Of a DNA stretch of 64,000 nt, positions 47,451 through 58,716 are shown in pieces (the first letter of the stretch is position 1; every line of letters begins with the position of its first letter). The position numbers were made by a program, and so were the translations under genes. The notes beneath the pieces were generated by a model that saw only the letters and a list, made by a program, of their open reading frames with translations, was not told the DNA's origin and did not search any database. The stretch comes from Fusarium oxysporum f. sp. lycopersici 4287 (Eukaryota > Ascomycota > Sordariomycetes > Hypocreales > Nectriaceae), in assembly GCF_000149955.1 (NCBI RefSeq), contig NC_030992.1, positions 1 through 64,000 on the forward strand, given 5' to 3'.

Positions 47451-49129
47451 TTACAATACCCACTCAGCCTTCGACCTCCCTCTACGTCCAGTCGGAACTT
47501 TCCAGCCAATACTTGACTTGTCAAACTTGAACGCGGGTGCCAGCATTTTGAAGTCCCCATCCAGCCCGTATTCCTTGCCACTCATGTCCCAAAAGTACCC
47601 AGGATGCTTAAACATTTCCGGGCGAATTTTCTGTAAGGATTGATGCGTCTTCCCAACGAGCGCACTCATATCATCGTAATGGCGAGGGTTGAACTGCAAG
47701 TCCCGGCTTCTTAAGGTCTTCTGTTGGTCCTCAGAGTACAAGCCGAGACGATAATACCAGATGTTATACTGCGTGAGGCTGATATCGATGTCGAAGGTTA
47801 CATCTTCTTTGGTACGGGCTAACAATGCTTGGACAGCAGCCGCGGCTCCAACCAATCCGGTCTGATAGTCCGAGTTGGCTGAGGCAATGTCAGAAACGAA
47901 ATCTTGAGATTTAATAACACGGTGAACTTACGGAACAGTGGAACAACAGCCTCGTCGAGACCAAGAAACTTGCCCTGTAAGTATGACAGCCCAACCAAAC
48001 AGTCACTAATCTGCTGCCATCCCGAGCGGTACGAGAGCGGCCCCTTGAAACCATAACAATTCTCCCTCATATAGATCAGACTTGGGCTCAACTCACGCAA
48101 AGACTTGGAGTCAAAACCTAGCTTTGCCAAGGCACCAGGACGGTATCCATCAACAAGAACATCAGCCTCTTTGAGAAGCTCAGAAAGCGTTTGTCGTCCC
48201 TCAATTGTCTTAAGATCAATCTCAACGTCTCTCTTGCCAGTCTGAAGATCCGGCATTGTTGCTGCATACTCGGGTAACCTGCTGCAGGAGACACGGATGA
48301 CATCGGCCCCCAGAACACTGAGGATCTTGGATACTGCTGGAGCTGCGATGACACGAGATAAGTCCAAGACTCTGATGCCGGCGAGTGGGCTATAGCTCTC
48401 ACTGTCTCTGGCTTCGGGCCAAGGCTTCTTCGGTGCTGGCACGCGAGTCGATGTCCATAAGGGTTCTTCCGACATGACCTTGCCATGCTCGCTTGCGAAG
48501 AATTCCTCAGGCGTATAACAAACTACACCAGCTTGCTTGTACTTCTCATTGGCGACCTTCTCAATATCCTTAGAGTCCCATTCTGCAACTTTTTTCGTGT
48601 AGGTCTCGAAGGCTTCTTCAGTGCTGACATCACTATCCTCAACACCCAACATCTCCATCGTGGGCAAAGCATTCATAGATCCATGCAGATGATACCATCT
48701 TCCGTCTTTGGTACGATAAACATTTGTCGCATATCGCCTGACTGGCTTGCTCATCTGATGGATGTCCATCTTGGCAAGCTCTGCTAGCATTTTGTTGTTC
48801 TGCATAAAGTGCTTGCCACCAATGGTGGGTAGTAGCACTGATTCAAGGAACAGGGTTGCAAGGTCCGTGTTGATTTCAACATTCTGGTAGTTGATGCCAT
48901 AGCGCTCTGCTGTGACAACATTTGCAGCTGTAGCTACGAGAGCGTTTAGGGCTGCGCTCGACTCCGTGATCTTGAGGGGTGTGAGGACGAAAGGTTGGTC
49001 GTCTTCTCCAACGAACTTGACTCTCTCGGCGGCTTCGACGAAAGAGTCTGGAATTTGTAATCTGGGATCCTGAAGGAGAACTTCATTTAGGATTCGAGTA
49101 GCTTCGGTGAAAATGGAGTAATTCGACAT
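47451..49129 (-). CDS. Class III (CaiB/BaiF-type) CoA-transferase
   Basis: Exons 49129-47932 and 47878-47451, joined over a 53-nt intron (GTAAGT, CTCAG), give 541 residues. The N-terminal 240 residues form a fungal-type first CoA-transferase half (RYATNVYRTKDGRWYHLHGS). The second half has LAGIRVLDLSRVIAAPAVSK, LGADVIRV, DLKTIEGRQ, ADVLVDGYRPGALAKLGF and SLIYMRENCYGFKGP. The family moves CoA between carboxylic acids, often activating a substrate for catabolism. It is divergent from the AtuA gene across 534 bases. Intact. The end after the intron (PNSDYQTGLVGA) confirms the splice. Confidence 0.87.
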
Positions 49130-49663
49130 GGTGTTGGCGAATGAGGGGCGATTCTTGGGGAGGGATGTTGCACAAGGTTTGGAACAAACTCAAGGTTGCT
49201 GTATGTAAACGGAACAGATGTTCTCAATGCTACATCTACCGTTACAACCGGGGATTTAAGTAATCCTCTCGGCTAAGTGAAACCGACTATTGCTTCCACT
49301 GTCTTTCAAGTCAATGATGTCTTTGGCCTCTCCGGAGTTCTGGGGCTTGATCCGACCCTCGGAGTCTTGCGCCGGAGTTCTGACAGCGGGCTTCGGGACA
49401 CGGCTAACTGTGACACAGGGACAATGATGTCACCAAACATTAATCGAACAAGTGACTGACATACTCAAGTACGGAGTACTGACTGTCGGTTGTCTCGGAT
49501 ATGAGACTTGTGAATCGCAATATCCGAAATTGCGGGGTGATATAAAGATGACTTCTACTCAACGCCTCGCAACCCCTCAACCTTAGAGGAGGGCTTGGTG
49601 GCTATGCAATCTAACACACTGCACCGTAATTCCTCGCAAGTAGTTCAGAGACACAAAATCATC
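49130..49663. promoter_or_regulatory. Divergent promoter CoA-transferase / AtuA with repeated CGGAGT motif
   Basis: CCGGAGTTCTG occurs at 49332-49342 and again at 49372-49382, with TCGGAGTCTTGC at 49359-49370 between them, all in the same orientation. Closely similar copies precede the regulator at 52208. Three sites within 51 bases between two divergent enzyme genes look like a regulator-binding cluster. Confidence 0.6.
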
Positions 49664-51805
49664 ATGTCCTCTAACAACGAATGGCGCGCTGGAGAATTCG
49701 GCGTCAGGCCTGTACGAGTGGCTAACTGTTCCGGTTACCATGGTACGAGAAGTCTTCCATAATCGAGATATGACTAACTGTTAATTTTGTAGGAGATCCA
49801 GCCATTGAGATGTATAAGCAGGCTACGTTGGGCGATGTTGACTTTGTCACTGGTGACTACCTCGCTGGTAAGCCTTGGGCTCTTGAAACTTAGATGGGCT
49901 GCGTTGCTTACAAGAATCAGAGGTCAACATGGCCAATAATGCGGAGGCATATGCGAGAGGACAACATCCAGGCTACGAGGCTACTGCATTGAAAGGCCTT
50001 GAACTTTCGATCGATACCATCGCAGAGAAGCGGATCAAAGTTGCCATCAATGGTGGAGCACTCAATCCTGAAGGTCTCGCTGTGAAAGTAGCAGCTTTGG
50101 TAAGACGTTCCCATGGCATTTTTAATTAATGTCTTAGGCTAAACCTTTCCCAGATTGGCGAAAAAGGTTACAGTCTCAAGGTAGCCTATGTTTCCGGTGA
50201 TAACGTGCTTCCCAAGCTCGGCAAACACATGCCGCAAGACAGAGAAAACGCGTTGGCTCATCTTGATTCTTTAAATGATCATGTTACTCTCACTCCTGAG
50301 ACCTACATATTCGCCAAAGGCGGCGATGAACCTCAGGAAATAGTGTCTGCTAATGCCTATCTCGGTGCCCACGCCATATATGAAGCATTTCAACACGGTG
50401 CCGACATCATCATATGCGGCCGAGCTTCTGATGCCAGCCCCGTCATCGCCTGCGCATGGTACTGGTGGTCTTGGAGCAGCACCAACTACGATGAACTGGC
50501 TGGTGCCTTAGTCGCAGGACACTTGATTGAGTGCTCAGCCTATGTCACCGGCGGTAACTTTGCAGGCTTCGGCGCTTTTGATCTTGAGAACTTTGTTGAC
50601 CCTGGTTTCCCGATTGCTGAGATTGCGCAAGATGGCTCTTGTGTCATCACGAAGCATGAGGGTACCGGCGGTATGGTCACTGTTGATACGTGCAAGTCTC
50701 AGCTCGTTTATGAGTTGCAAGGCAATGTGTACATTAACAGTGATGTGAAAGCCTACTTGGAAGATATTGAGATGGACCAAGTTGGTGAAGACAGGTATGC
50801 AAGGCCCAAGTCGTACCAGCGTCGCTAACTTAAACAAAGAGTTCGTGTTCACGGAGTTCGCGGTGCGCCACCACCAGATACCACTAAGCTCGCACTCTTT
50901 TACAAAGGGGGCTACGAAATGCAGGCCTTGTTCAACGCAACGGGCCACAACTTTGAGCAAAAGTTTGCCCTTCTTGAAAAGCAAGTTCGTTTTCATCTTG
51001 GTGAAGGGAAGCTCAGTCATCTCGACTTTCTCGAGTTTCAGAGGATTGGTGTTCCAGCTGTGAACCCTGCCAACCAAAACAGCGGTACCGTGTATCTCCG
51101 CATTTTCGCTCAGTCAACGAAGGCAGAAGCTCTTCAGGCGATTATGATGGCCATTGGAAACATCTCATTGAAGCATTACTCAGGTTGGTCTATCCGGCGA
51201 ATGGAAATAATGCCATGGTCACTAACTTGTATGTAGGGTTCCACAGCTCTTTGGACTTCCGCTCTGCTATGCCTCGTCCATATCTGGCTTATTATCCAGC
51301 TCTTTGGCAGCAAGCCAAACTTGAGGAGAAGTTCCATTTTGTGAATGCAACTGGCACAATGAAATCTTTCAAGACTACACCTCCTCCTCGGTTTGAGATT
51401 ATGGAAGAAAGGGCATCTTATGACACCAAATCACCAACGCCTCTTGACGGTGGAGTTCTTCAAGTGCGATTGGGTAGTATCGCCCTTGGCCGTTCTGGAG
51501 ACAAGGGCGCCAATTTGAACTTTGGGTTGTTTGTTGACACGCAGGCCAAGTGGGACTGGCTGCGCTCATTCATGTCTCGAGCCAAGGTACAAGAGCTTTT
51601 GGGAGAAGACTGGCGTCCAGAGTTTTCCATTGAGCGTGTTGAGTTTCCCAGGATCTTTGCTGTGCATTTTGTTGTATATGGTATTCTTGGTCGTGGAGTC
51701 AGTAGCTCAAAGCGATTAGATGGGTTTGGAAAGGGTTTTATTGATTACTTTAGGGATAAGGTTGTTGAAGCGCCCGTCTCTATCTTGCAACGCAGCCATA
51801 TCTAG
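49664..51805 (+). CDS. AtuA-family (DUF1446) acyclic terpene utilisation-like protein
   Basis: Six exons (49664-49742, 49793-49867, 49921-50099, 50154-50794, 50840-51183, 51237-51805) give 628 residues with all phases consistent. The AtuA domain shows VRVANCSGYHGD, DFVTGDYLAE, VAINGGALNP, HGADIIICGRASDASP and a Gly-rich VTGGNFAGFGAF. The C-terminal domain (from about residue 510) has LGSIALGRSGDKGANLNFG, which I recall as the AtuA-like C-terminal module of fungal members. In Pseudomonas, atuA belongs to citronellol/geraniol catabolism, but its exact reaction is not settled as far as I know. Pairing with a CoA-transferase and a regulator supports a catabolic role. Intact. Confidence 0.87.
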
Positions 51806-52207
51806 ACTCTAGAGCAATCTATCAATCTACACATTGTCTGAATTCCTACTCACCAAGGTATTGCGCTGTGTCCGTTCCAGATTTCTCTTACTCACAGACT
51901 CTTCTTGGTCACATTTGATGAAGATTTCCTCATTTTCCTCACCTCCTCTCAGGTATCTCAAATCATCAGATCTTCTGTAATGGGGGGTCACATACAGGTA
52001 TTCCCTAGTCTCGTCTGGTGGACCCGTCCGGAGTTTTGGTGCGCTATGACACAGAAGTCTCGGAGTTTTGCGCACTAACGAACAGGAGCCGAGGCACAGA
52101 ACAAGCGCTACTATAATTAAAGTTTACAGTGGTCATGGGTCGTGGAATGGGTATTCCGTCCCCTCGTGAACCGGAATTCTCGTCTGTTGACTTCTAGACT
52201 CCGAAAA
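51806..52207. promoter_or_regulatory. Promoter of second Zn2Cys6 regulator with CGGAGT motifs
   Basis: Contains CCGGAGTTTTG (52028-52038) and TCGGAGTTTTGCGC (52060-52073), plus GAGCCGAGGCAC near 52087. These match the motif in the CoA-transferase/AtuA promoter and lie 130-180 bases before the regulator's ATG, suggesting autoregulation. Confidence 0.55.
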
Positions 52208-54345
52208 ATGAACAACCGCGGCGATCGTCGACGTCGCCTTGCAAAGGTACCCATCACTCGCTATGGCACGGTAGAATACGATTATTGACTAATTCCGTGG
52301 TGCCAGGCATGCGATCATTGTCGGAAAGGCAAGGTCCGATGCGACGGAACCCGGCCAGTTTGTGGACGGTGTCGGGGTTGCGGAAATGAATGCCACTATG
52401 CAGATGTTGACAAGCCCGATCCACGTCAACGCCGATCTAGAGTTCCATCTCGAAACTCGACAGATATTACAATTGGCGAGGAGACTTTTGACGGAGCTGG
52501 TGCTTCCTCAGCCTTGTTGTCAGACTCTGCAGTCGTCCAAACAGTCGCTCATCCTCAGTTACATCTTCAAGCCCATGATGAGCTTCACAGCTTCACAGAG
52601 TCAAGTCCCGCTCAGACTTTGGCAGCAACGGATACAAGCCCTCGGGACACGATAGTTGGTGGTCATGGAGATATGCGCTACTTTGGTAGGTATGCATGAT
52701 CACTCAAACTTTCATGAGCTTATTCAATATGTCGATAGGTCCGCCATCGGGCATATCCCTGGTGTCGACGGCCACTCCACGCAAATCAGGACAGCATACA
52801 CCAGAATCGTGGTCCAAATGGACACACCCATCTATCGAGCCTTTGTTCACAAAGCGGGTCATGAAGCCTCTTCCATCTTGGACTGGGGCATTCTCCCTTG
52901 TCAGCGAATTCTTCACTCATGAGCACCAAGTCTTCCCTTGCTTCAACGCACCAGCATTCATGTGCCTACTAGGCCAGCAGTACTCAGGGACGGGTACTGA
53001 GAGTCCAGCGTGGTGGGTCTCGCTCAATTCTGTTCTTGCAATCGCACAGCGTCGTCGAGCGGAGGCAGCTCAATCAGCAGAGGCAGAGGATCTAGCCTGG
53101 GCCTATGCATCAAATGCACTTGCCGGGACATGGGATGTTCTCATGCGTAGTACACAATTGTCTTCTGTCCAAGCTCTGCTAGCCATTGCCTGGTTCTTTA
53201 TCGGAACACCAAACCCGCAGCCCAGCTTCATGCTCGTTGGTTGCGCCGTGCGTCTTGCACACTCGATAGGCATACATGTCGAGAGCCAGGATCCGTCTGT
53301 AAGTTCAGCAGAAGCCAATATGAGAAAGAAGGTCTTTTGGATCGCGATTTGTCTAGACCGGGAACTGTGTCTCCGAACTGGAAGACCCCCTTGTCACGAT
53401 CTCAACGCTGCCTACGTTGACCCACCAATGGGTTCCTTGGATGAAACGGAAATCATCAAGACTGTTGAGGGGCAAGAACTAAACCTTTTCAAAGGTCAGA
53501 TACAACTAGCCGCGATCCAGAGCGCGATTTACCAAGATCTTCATTCAAGCAAAGCCCCACCGAATGGCATTGCAGATTCAGTGGCGGACTTACTGCAGAA
53601 GCTGGAGAACTGGCGTACTGAATTTGCACCGTCTCTCACTCATGATTCTGCTGGGAGGTGCGAGCATCACGGGTTGATGCGGTTGTACTTTTCCTACTAC
53701 AATGCCGTTATCGTTGTGAGCCGCGCACATAGTCTAACTTATTGGGTGTCACCAAATCATCCGGAAATGTCAGCCCTACCTTCAAAGATGAGAGACTCCA
53801 TAGAGAATTGCCTCAACGCGTCCCGATGCATTATTGGATTAAGCAAGCTTATACCAGTCACATGGAAGAGCTTTCACTGGTAAGTTCCATCAGTTCACGG
53901 CTTTAATTAATGACTAATTGGCTAAAGGGACGTCATTCCAGTACCTATGAGCGCTGTTGTTATTCTCTGCATCATGACACTTCGGAATCCTATGAACGAG
54001 AATGCGCGGAATGACATGGGTTTGGTTGGTGACGTCATGCAGATTTTCAGAACTCTAGACGAGGCATACGGCAATACTTACCTCACTCAGGTCCAAAAGG
54101 TCTGCCGAGAACTATACAGAAAGGCTCATTACGCTGTGCAATCTTCAGGTGCACAACTAGTTGAGTCTATCAATGTAGAACCTCCTGCTCTTCAAGCTTC
54201 CTCGAATGCCAACCAGCAGGAAAGTCATCAGCACCATACTGATAATATGTTTGACTTCAATATGGATGTCTTTGAGCAGACAATGCCTTATCCAGTTCCG
54301 ATGCTTTGGGACTTGGATACGTCACTATGGACTTCTATTGTATAG
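52208..54345 (+). CDS. Zn2Cys6 transcription factor next to AtuA
   Basis: Exons 52208-52246, 52307-52685, 52739-53879 and 53928-54345 give 658 residues; every join keeps frame. The zinc cluster starts directly at exon 2: ACDHCRKGKVRC, then CGRCRGCGNEC. The fungal regulatory domain follows, with FFTHEHQVFPCFNAPAFM, LSSVQALLAIAWFF, RLAHSIGIHVES and KVFWIAICLDRELCLRTGRP. The C-terminus is Gln/His-rich then acidic/hydrophobic, as in activation regions. It sits 402 bases behind the AtuA gene on the same strand and is the natural candidate to bind the CGGAGT motifs in its own promoter and in the CoA-transferase/AtuA promoter. The regulatory link is inference. Intact. Confidence 0.88.
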
Positions 54346-54964
54346 GTCTAGTTGAATACTATTTGCTATTAATGACAGCGCTGCTGTTGTAAATCAACGT
54401 ATTTTGAGTGACAGGCATAAAAAGCAGTGCGGTTTTGTAGGCTAGAGATATTGAAACATGACGTGAAAGCAGACATTCTCGAGAGATACTAAATTGGACG
54501 GCGAACTAACCCTTAATCTGTTCAGAAATGAGCCAGCAGCTGGAGACTTGCCTCTTGAGACTCTTAAGCATTGCCCACTGGACGGGTCAGAATGGGTGGA
54601 TTGGGTTACTCGTAGAAGTACCTAGTTACCAAGTAACCCCGTGGTCTGCGCTGGCAGTTCTGTTGGTTTTGGAGATCGTCACCGCGCGCGTCTTAACCAG
54701 CCAGAGAGAGGTGCTAGCGGTAAAAGACTCCTCCTTTCCGTCTGGGCAATTACAGACTAATTTACATACGAAATAGTACCTTATGCATAGGGCTTTAGAC
54801 CACGGCAAATGAGTGCCTGCTTCTTGTAATGCGCTGGACCGGTTTCCTGTTTTATAAGAATCGATCTGGTTATATTCTACTAACTTAAAGTATAATGATA
54901 CGAGTGTCCGGCGCACCGTCACATGTTTACCGATGCCCATCTCCCCGACAGCCACGTTTCTCTG
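54346..54964. other. Intergenic, no gene seen
   Basis: 3' flank of the regulator and of the GST remnant. An 82-codon frame at 54528-54776 has no family features, and I do not call it. Confidence 0.45.
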
Positions 54965-55480
54965 TCACCCAAGCCGAAGGCGTGCGGCGGGCACTTTCTC
55001 ACCTAGCTTCATGATAGCTGGTGGGGGCCCAACAGGACTGATAGAGAAGAGGCTGATGTGGGCGTGACTCTTGGTATAATGCCACTTTATGTGCTCAAAC
55101 TGGGTCGTATCGCTAAAGGCCTCATAGTTCCAGTAGAGGTTGCGCAGCCATTTATGCAGATATGGATAGCCTAACCTGATGTCACGGACGTTACACTTGA
55201 AATGTTAACATAATGCTGTTTTGGGCCGTAATCACAACATTCAAGATGAAAGGAACTTACGTCAAAAGCATATGAGAGAATATATCTAATGGCCACAGGT
55301 TAGTGTCATGGCAATACAGACTGGAGTCAGTTCGAGACTCACCAACGAATATCTACCTCCGTGATGTTGTTGCCAAAATAGTAAGGCCTATTTCGAGACT
55401 TGGAGATGGGCTTCTACTTTGTCCAAGGCCTCGAATAGGGTTACCCTAAGAAGTCGCTAGCCATTCGGTGCAATTATCTT
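54965..55480 (-). pseudogene. Glutathione S-transferase omega/ECM4-like remnant
   Basis: On the minus strand, LFEALDKVEAHLQ (about 55440) is followed by an in-frame stop. After a frame change comes PYYFGNNITEVDIRW (about 55385-55345). Past two intron-like gaps comes CNVRDIRLGYPYLHKWLRNLYWNYEAF (about 55190-55110, only part shown as key text), FEHIKWHYTKSH and PVGPPPAIM, with stop at 54965-54967. This is the C-terminal half of glutathionyl-hydroquinone-reductase/ECM4-type GSTs. The thioredoxin half with the catalytic Cys is not found upstream. Stops and frame changes make it a pseudogene. Confidence 0.65.
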
Positions 55481-55893
55481 CCGACCTTCCACTTGGAGCT
55501 GCTACAGAGACTATTTCTACATTGAGCACCGCATCGGACCAACGGTATCTTCAGGTTGCCCCCCGGCATCCGCGAAATACCGGCGGCGCAATGCCTCTGC
55601 CTTGTATTACAAAGCGGCGTTAGATGGGGCGCAATCGAGAGTCGGCTGAAGTAATTTTCGGCCCGAGAACGGGCTTTCGGTCATTTTATATGACCGTTCT
55701 CCTAGAAATGACGCAGCTCTGCGTTTAATGCTTCATTGACGCCTTCCAGCTTGAATTGGAGGAACCTTTAAATATGAACAATGTTTCGTCACCATCTTTA
55801 GACAAATCATCTTTCGATGAGAACAGAACTATCACAACACTAAAAGACAGCCAATTTGACTTCTCAAACTCAGCCTTAACCAAATAATACGCC
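55481..55893. promoter_or_regulatory. Upstream region of NmrA-like gene with two adjacent palindromes
   Basis: GCCCG-AGAA-CGGGC lies at 55661-55674, and CGGTCAT-TTTAT-ATGACCG at 55678-55696, about 200 bases before the ATG. The second places inverted CGG/CCG triplets 13 bases apart, a classical zinc-cluster binding layout. Either could also form a hairpin. Confidence 0.5.
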
Positions 55894-56902
55894 ATGACCA
55901 TCTCTACAAACACTTCCGCTCCTCTTATCGCTGTGGTTGGCTCCACTGGGCTCCAAGGAGGCAGCGTGATCAATAATTTGGCCGCGGCGGAACTTCCATA
56001 TCGTATCCGAGGTTTGACAAGAGATGCAACGAAGCCCAAGGCGAAAGCTCTTGCCGATCAAGGAGTCGAGGTGGTCTCTTGCAACCTTAGTGCGGACAAC
56101 AAAGATGGAATTCGGAAAGCCTTCGCCGGCGCGACATATGTATTCGTAAGATTCCTGTAGCGATATTGCCGTAAGTGAAACTGATAAGAAAATTCAGATC
56201 ATGACCAACTTCTGGGAACATATGGATGAGCGCCGGGAGACGGCTGAAGGAAAAGCCATGGTTGAGGCAGCCAAGAACATCGGCGTTAAATTACTCCTGA
56301 TCTCCTCAGAGACTAACGCGACCCAGGTTTCGGGAGGCAAACTTACCAAGGTTTATCACTTTGATTCCAAGGCGTCCATCTCTGACCATGCACGGATGCT
56401 TGGAGTCCCATTCGTCGACATATACGCTGGTGGCTATATGAACAACTTTACTACTTTCTGCCGGCCGCGTCCCGTCGGAGATGGTACCTATGTCGTCGAT
56501 GGCGTCTGGTCCGAAGATACCCTGATGCCGCTCCTTGATACCTACTACGATTTCGGTCTTTTTGTCCGACTAGCGATCGAGTCAGATGAGTTCAATCAGG
56601 GGGACGGCAAGGTGGTGTCGGCGCATGGGGAATGGCTCAATATTGTGCAACAGATCGACATTCTCAGTCAAGTGACGGGTAAGAAAATCTCATACAATAA
56701 AATCAGCGACGAGCAAAGCCGAGCAGGCATGACAAAGGCGGGATTACCAGCTCACGCTATCGACGACATGAGCGACATGTTCAAATTCCATGGGATCTGG
56801 GAATCTGTCTATACTCATAGCAATCGGGAGAACCTGGCGCGCCAGCCGCGCACATTCAAAGAGTATTGCGAAAATGAAGATTGGAGCCAGGTCTTTGTCT
56901 AA
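55894..56902 (+). CDS. NmrA-like NAD(P)-binding protein
   Basis: Exons 55894-56145 and 56198-56902 give 318 residues. The dinucleotide motif IAVVGSTGLQGGSVI is at the N-terminus, followed by RGLTRDATKPKAKALADQGVEVV, typical of NmrA/HSCARG atypical SDRs. The active-site Tyr-x3-Lys is not seen, as usual for the family. After the intron come IMTNFWEH, LLLISSETNATQ, and a C-terminal region with WLNIVQQIDILSQVTGKKISY. Members sense NAD(P) redox state or act as reductases of phenylpropanoid-type substrates; which applies here is unknown. The upstream region carries two palindromes. Intact. Confidence 0.86.
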
Positions 56903-58716
56903 TTTATAGATAAATAACAAGAAATGCCGGAGTCTCAATGTGGGATCAAGACTATTACTTTGTATTAGTAGCTGTTTGGAATTGATCTACTCTTGGCAAG
57001 TATATAGGCCAGTGCTGTACTTGGCTTGGCAGTGTGAATACATTCTTATTTACATAGTGAAATAGGAAATCCAATAGCTAATATTTACTATTATTTAGAT
57101 ATATTATTAGTAGTTATTATTATATAAAGTGCTAGTCTAAAGGTGAAAAAATATTAAAATATGTAAGGGAAATGTTACGCAAGCCCCACTTCCTGTCTTA
57201 TCTGGTTTCTTGATAACCAGGCCTGTTAGTTATCGGTCAGGTGATAATAACGATTCGACTACGAACCGCCCCCTTTTCTCGAAATTGCCTCATAGAATAG
57301 TCTTCTCTTCCTTAAGCTTTAGTCAATGCCATACCGTTAAACCTACCTAGCTTTCCTATTTAGGAACCACTATAATAATTAACCTATTTTTTTTTAAATA
57401 TTACTAATAACTTAACTTTAAATAAATAAAAATTATTATTTAATTAATTTTTATATAAATACTCTTAATTTATTTATTTAATTCTCTATTAATATCTTTT
57501 TATAAATAGGATTATCTATTTATATATCTAGTTAGCGGCTTTGGCTAATAAGTTCCTCTAATCGAGCTTTAATAACATAATTAGTTAACAGGCTATTAAC
57601 AGCAGAGTCACAATCACCTGTTAAACCGAGTATAGACCGTGATAACTAGAGAGTCACTAACTAAGAGAGCACACCTTGTTTTAGCCTGACGGTTTAACAT
57701 CACCCACCTTACTAAGTCTCCAAGTGTCCGGCAGGATTTTTCTCCCTAATCCTTTGCCTCTGTTATGAGTCTGGAAACACACATTCATCTCCAAGTTTAA
57801 CGCATTAACCGCAGCTAGGCCTCGGCCAATCACATCTCACCTTGCGACCACGACATTGAAAACAGGAGAGCGTGCTGCTTGCGCTGGTGTGAATTTCATT
57901 GTTTGTAATGCAATGAGGATTGCATTTCAGCAATTTATGTAGCGTTACCGGGTAGGCCTGTTAGAAAAACCAACAGAATTCGCCAGCCTAAGAGGCCCAC
58001 CCACCGTAAGCGAGACGTGATGGTTGGCTGTAGCCTGGCAGAAGAAGCTACGCCAATCTAAATTTATCCAATGGCGAATGAGGTCTATCATCCAAGCCCC
58101 ATGTAGCTGACTCAATTTGCGTTTTTTCTGAGTTTGGTTATGTCCAAGAACGGAAAAGAGGCAACGCCGGGGTGTAGATCGAAGGTTGGAGTTACCAATC
58201 ATGAAATAAAATTAGTTCATGTACAGTAATGTCTAGAAGCTGTATGTACAATCTTACGTGATATTTAATACAGGAAGTGCCTCTAACTATTTCAATCGCC
58301 AGTAATAGAACGGCGACTTTGATGTCGACATTCAACATGATGACATGACGAAGAGCTGCCATGACCATTCTCAGGTGTATATTCGGTTAACCCGGCCGGA
58401 AGTTGCGTGCCGCAATTAGTCTCGGCACAAAATCCCGGGTTTAGCATTGAGCTAGACCGTTGGCGGCGGAGCAGAAGCTACATCCTGTTACATAGCCAAG
58501 AGCTTTGTTTCCAAGGTACCGTGTAGCCACTTAAATCAGGGAATTTGCACAAAGGTACGTAAGCCTAGGTAATATCACATCCACTAGCCAGGGAATAAAA
58601 CAAAAGATGGGTAGGAAACGGGAAGTATAGCTTGGAGGAGTGTGCAACCTTGACTAAATGACGTTTGTGTAATTGGGCTTGATAAATAGTTCTGACGAGA
58701 CCATGACCATCAGCAA
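56903..58716. other. AT-rich RIP-like block and gene-free DNA
   Basis: 57050-57600 is strongly AT-rich with scarce CA, and resembles the other RIP-like blocks. Flanking sequence to 58716 has normal composition and no supportable gene. The last 150 bases are the upstream region of the PLD-like gene. Confidence 0.5.

Noticed and set aside
54528..54776. 82-codon plus-strand frame with hydrophobic stretch
   Set aside because: No homology recognised, no signal-peptide logic, sits in a 3' flank.
57180..57700. Possible terminal inverted repeats around the AT-rich block
   Set aside because: Matches between the two sides are short and broken; no target-site duplication seen.
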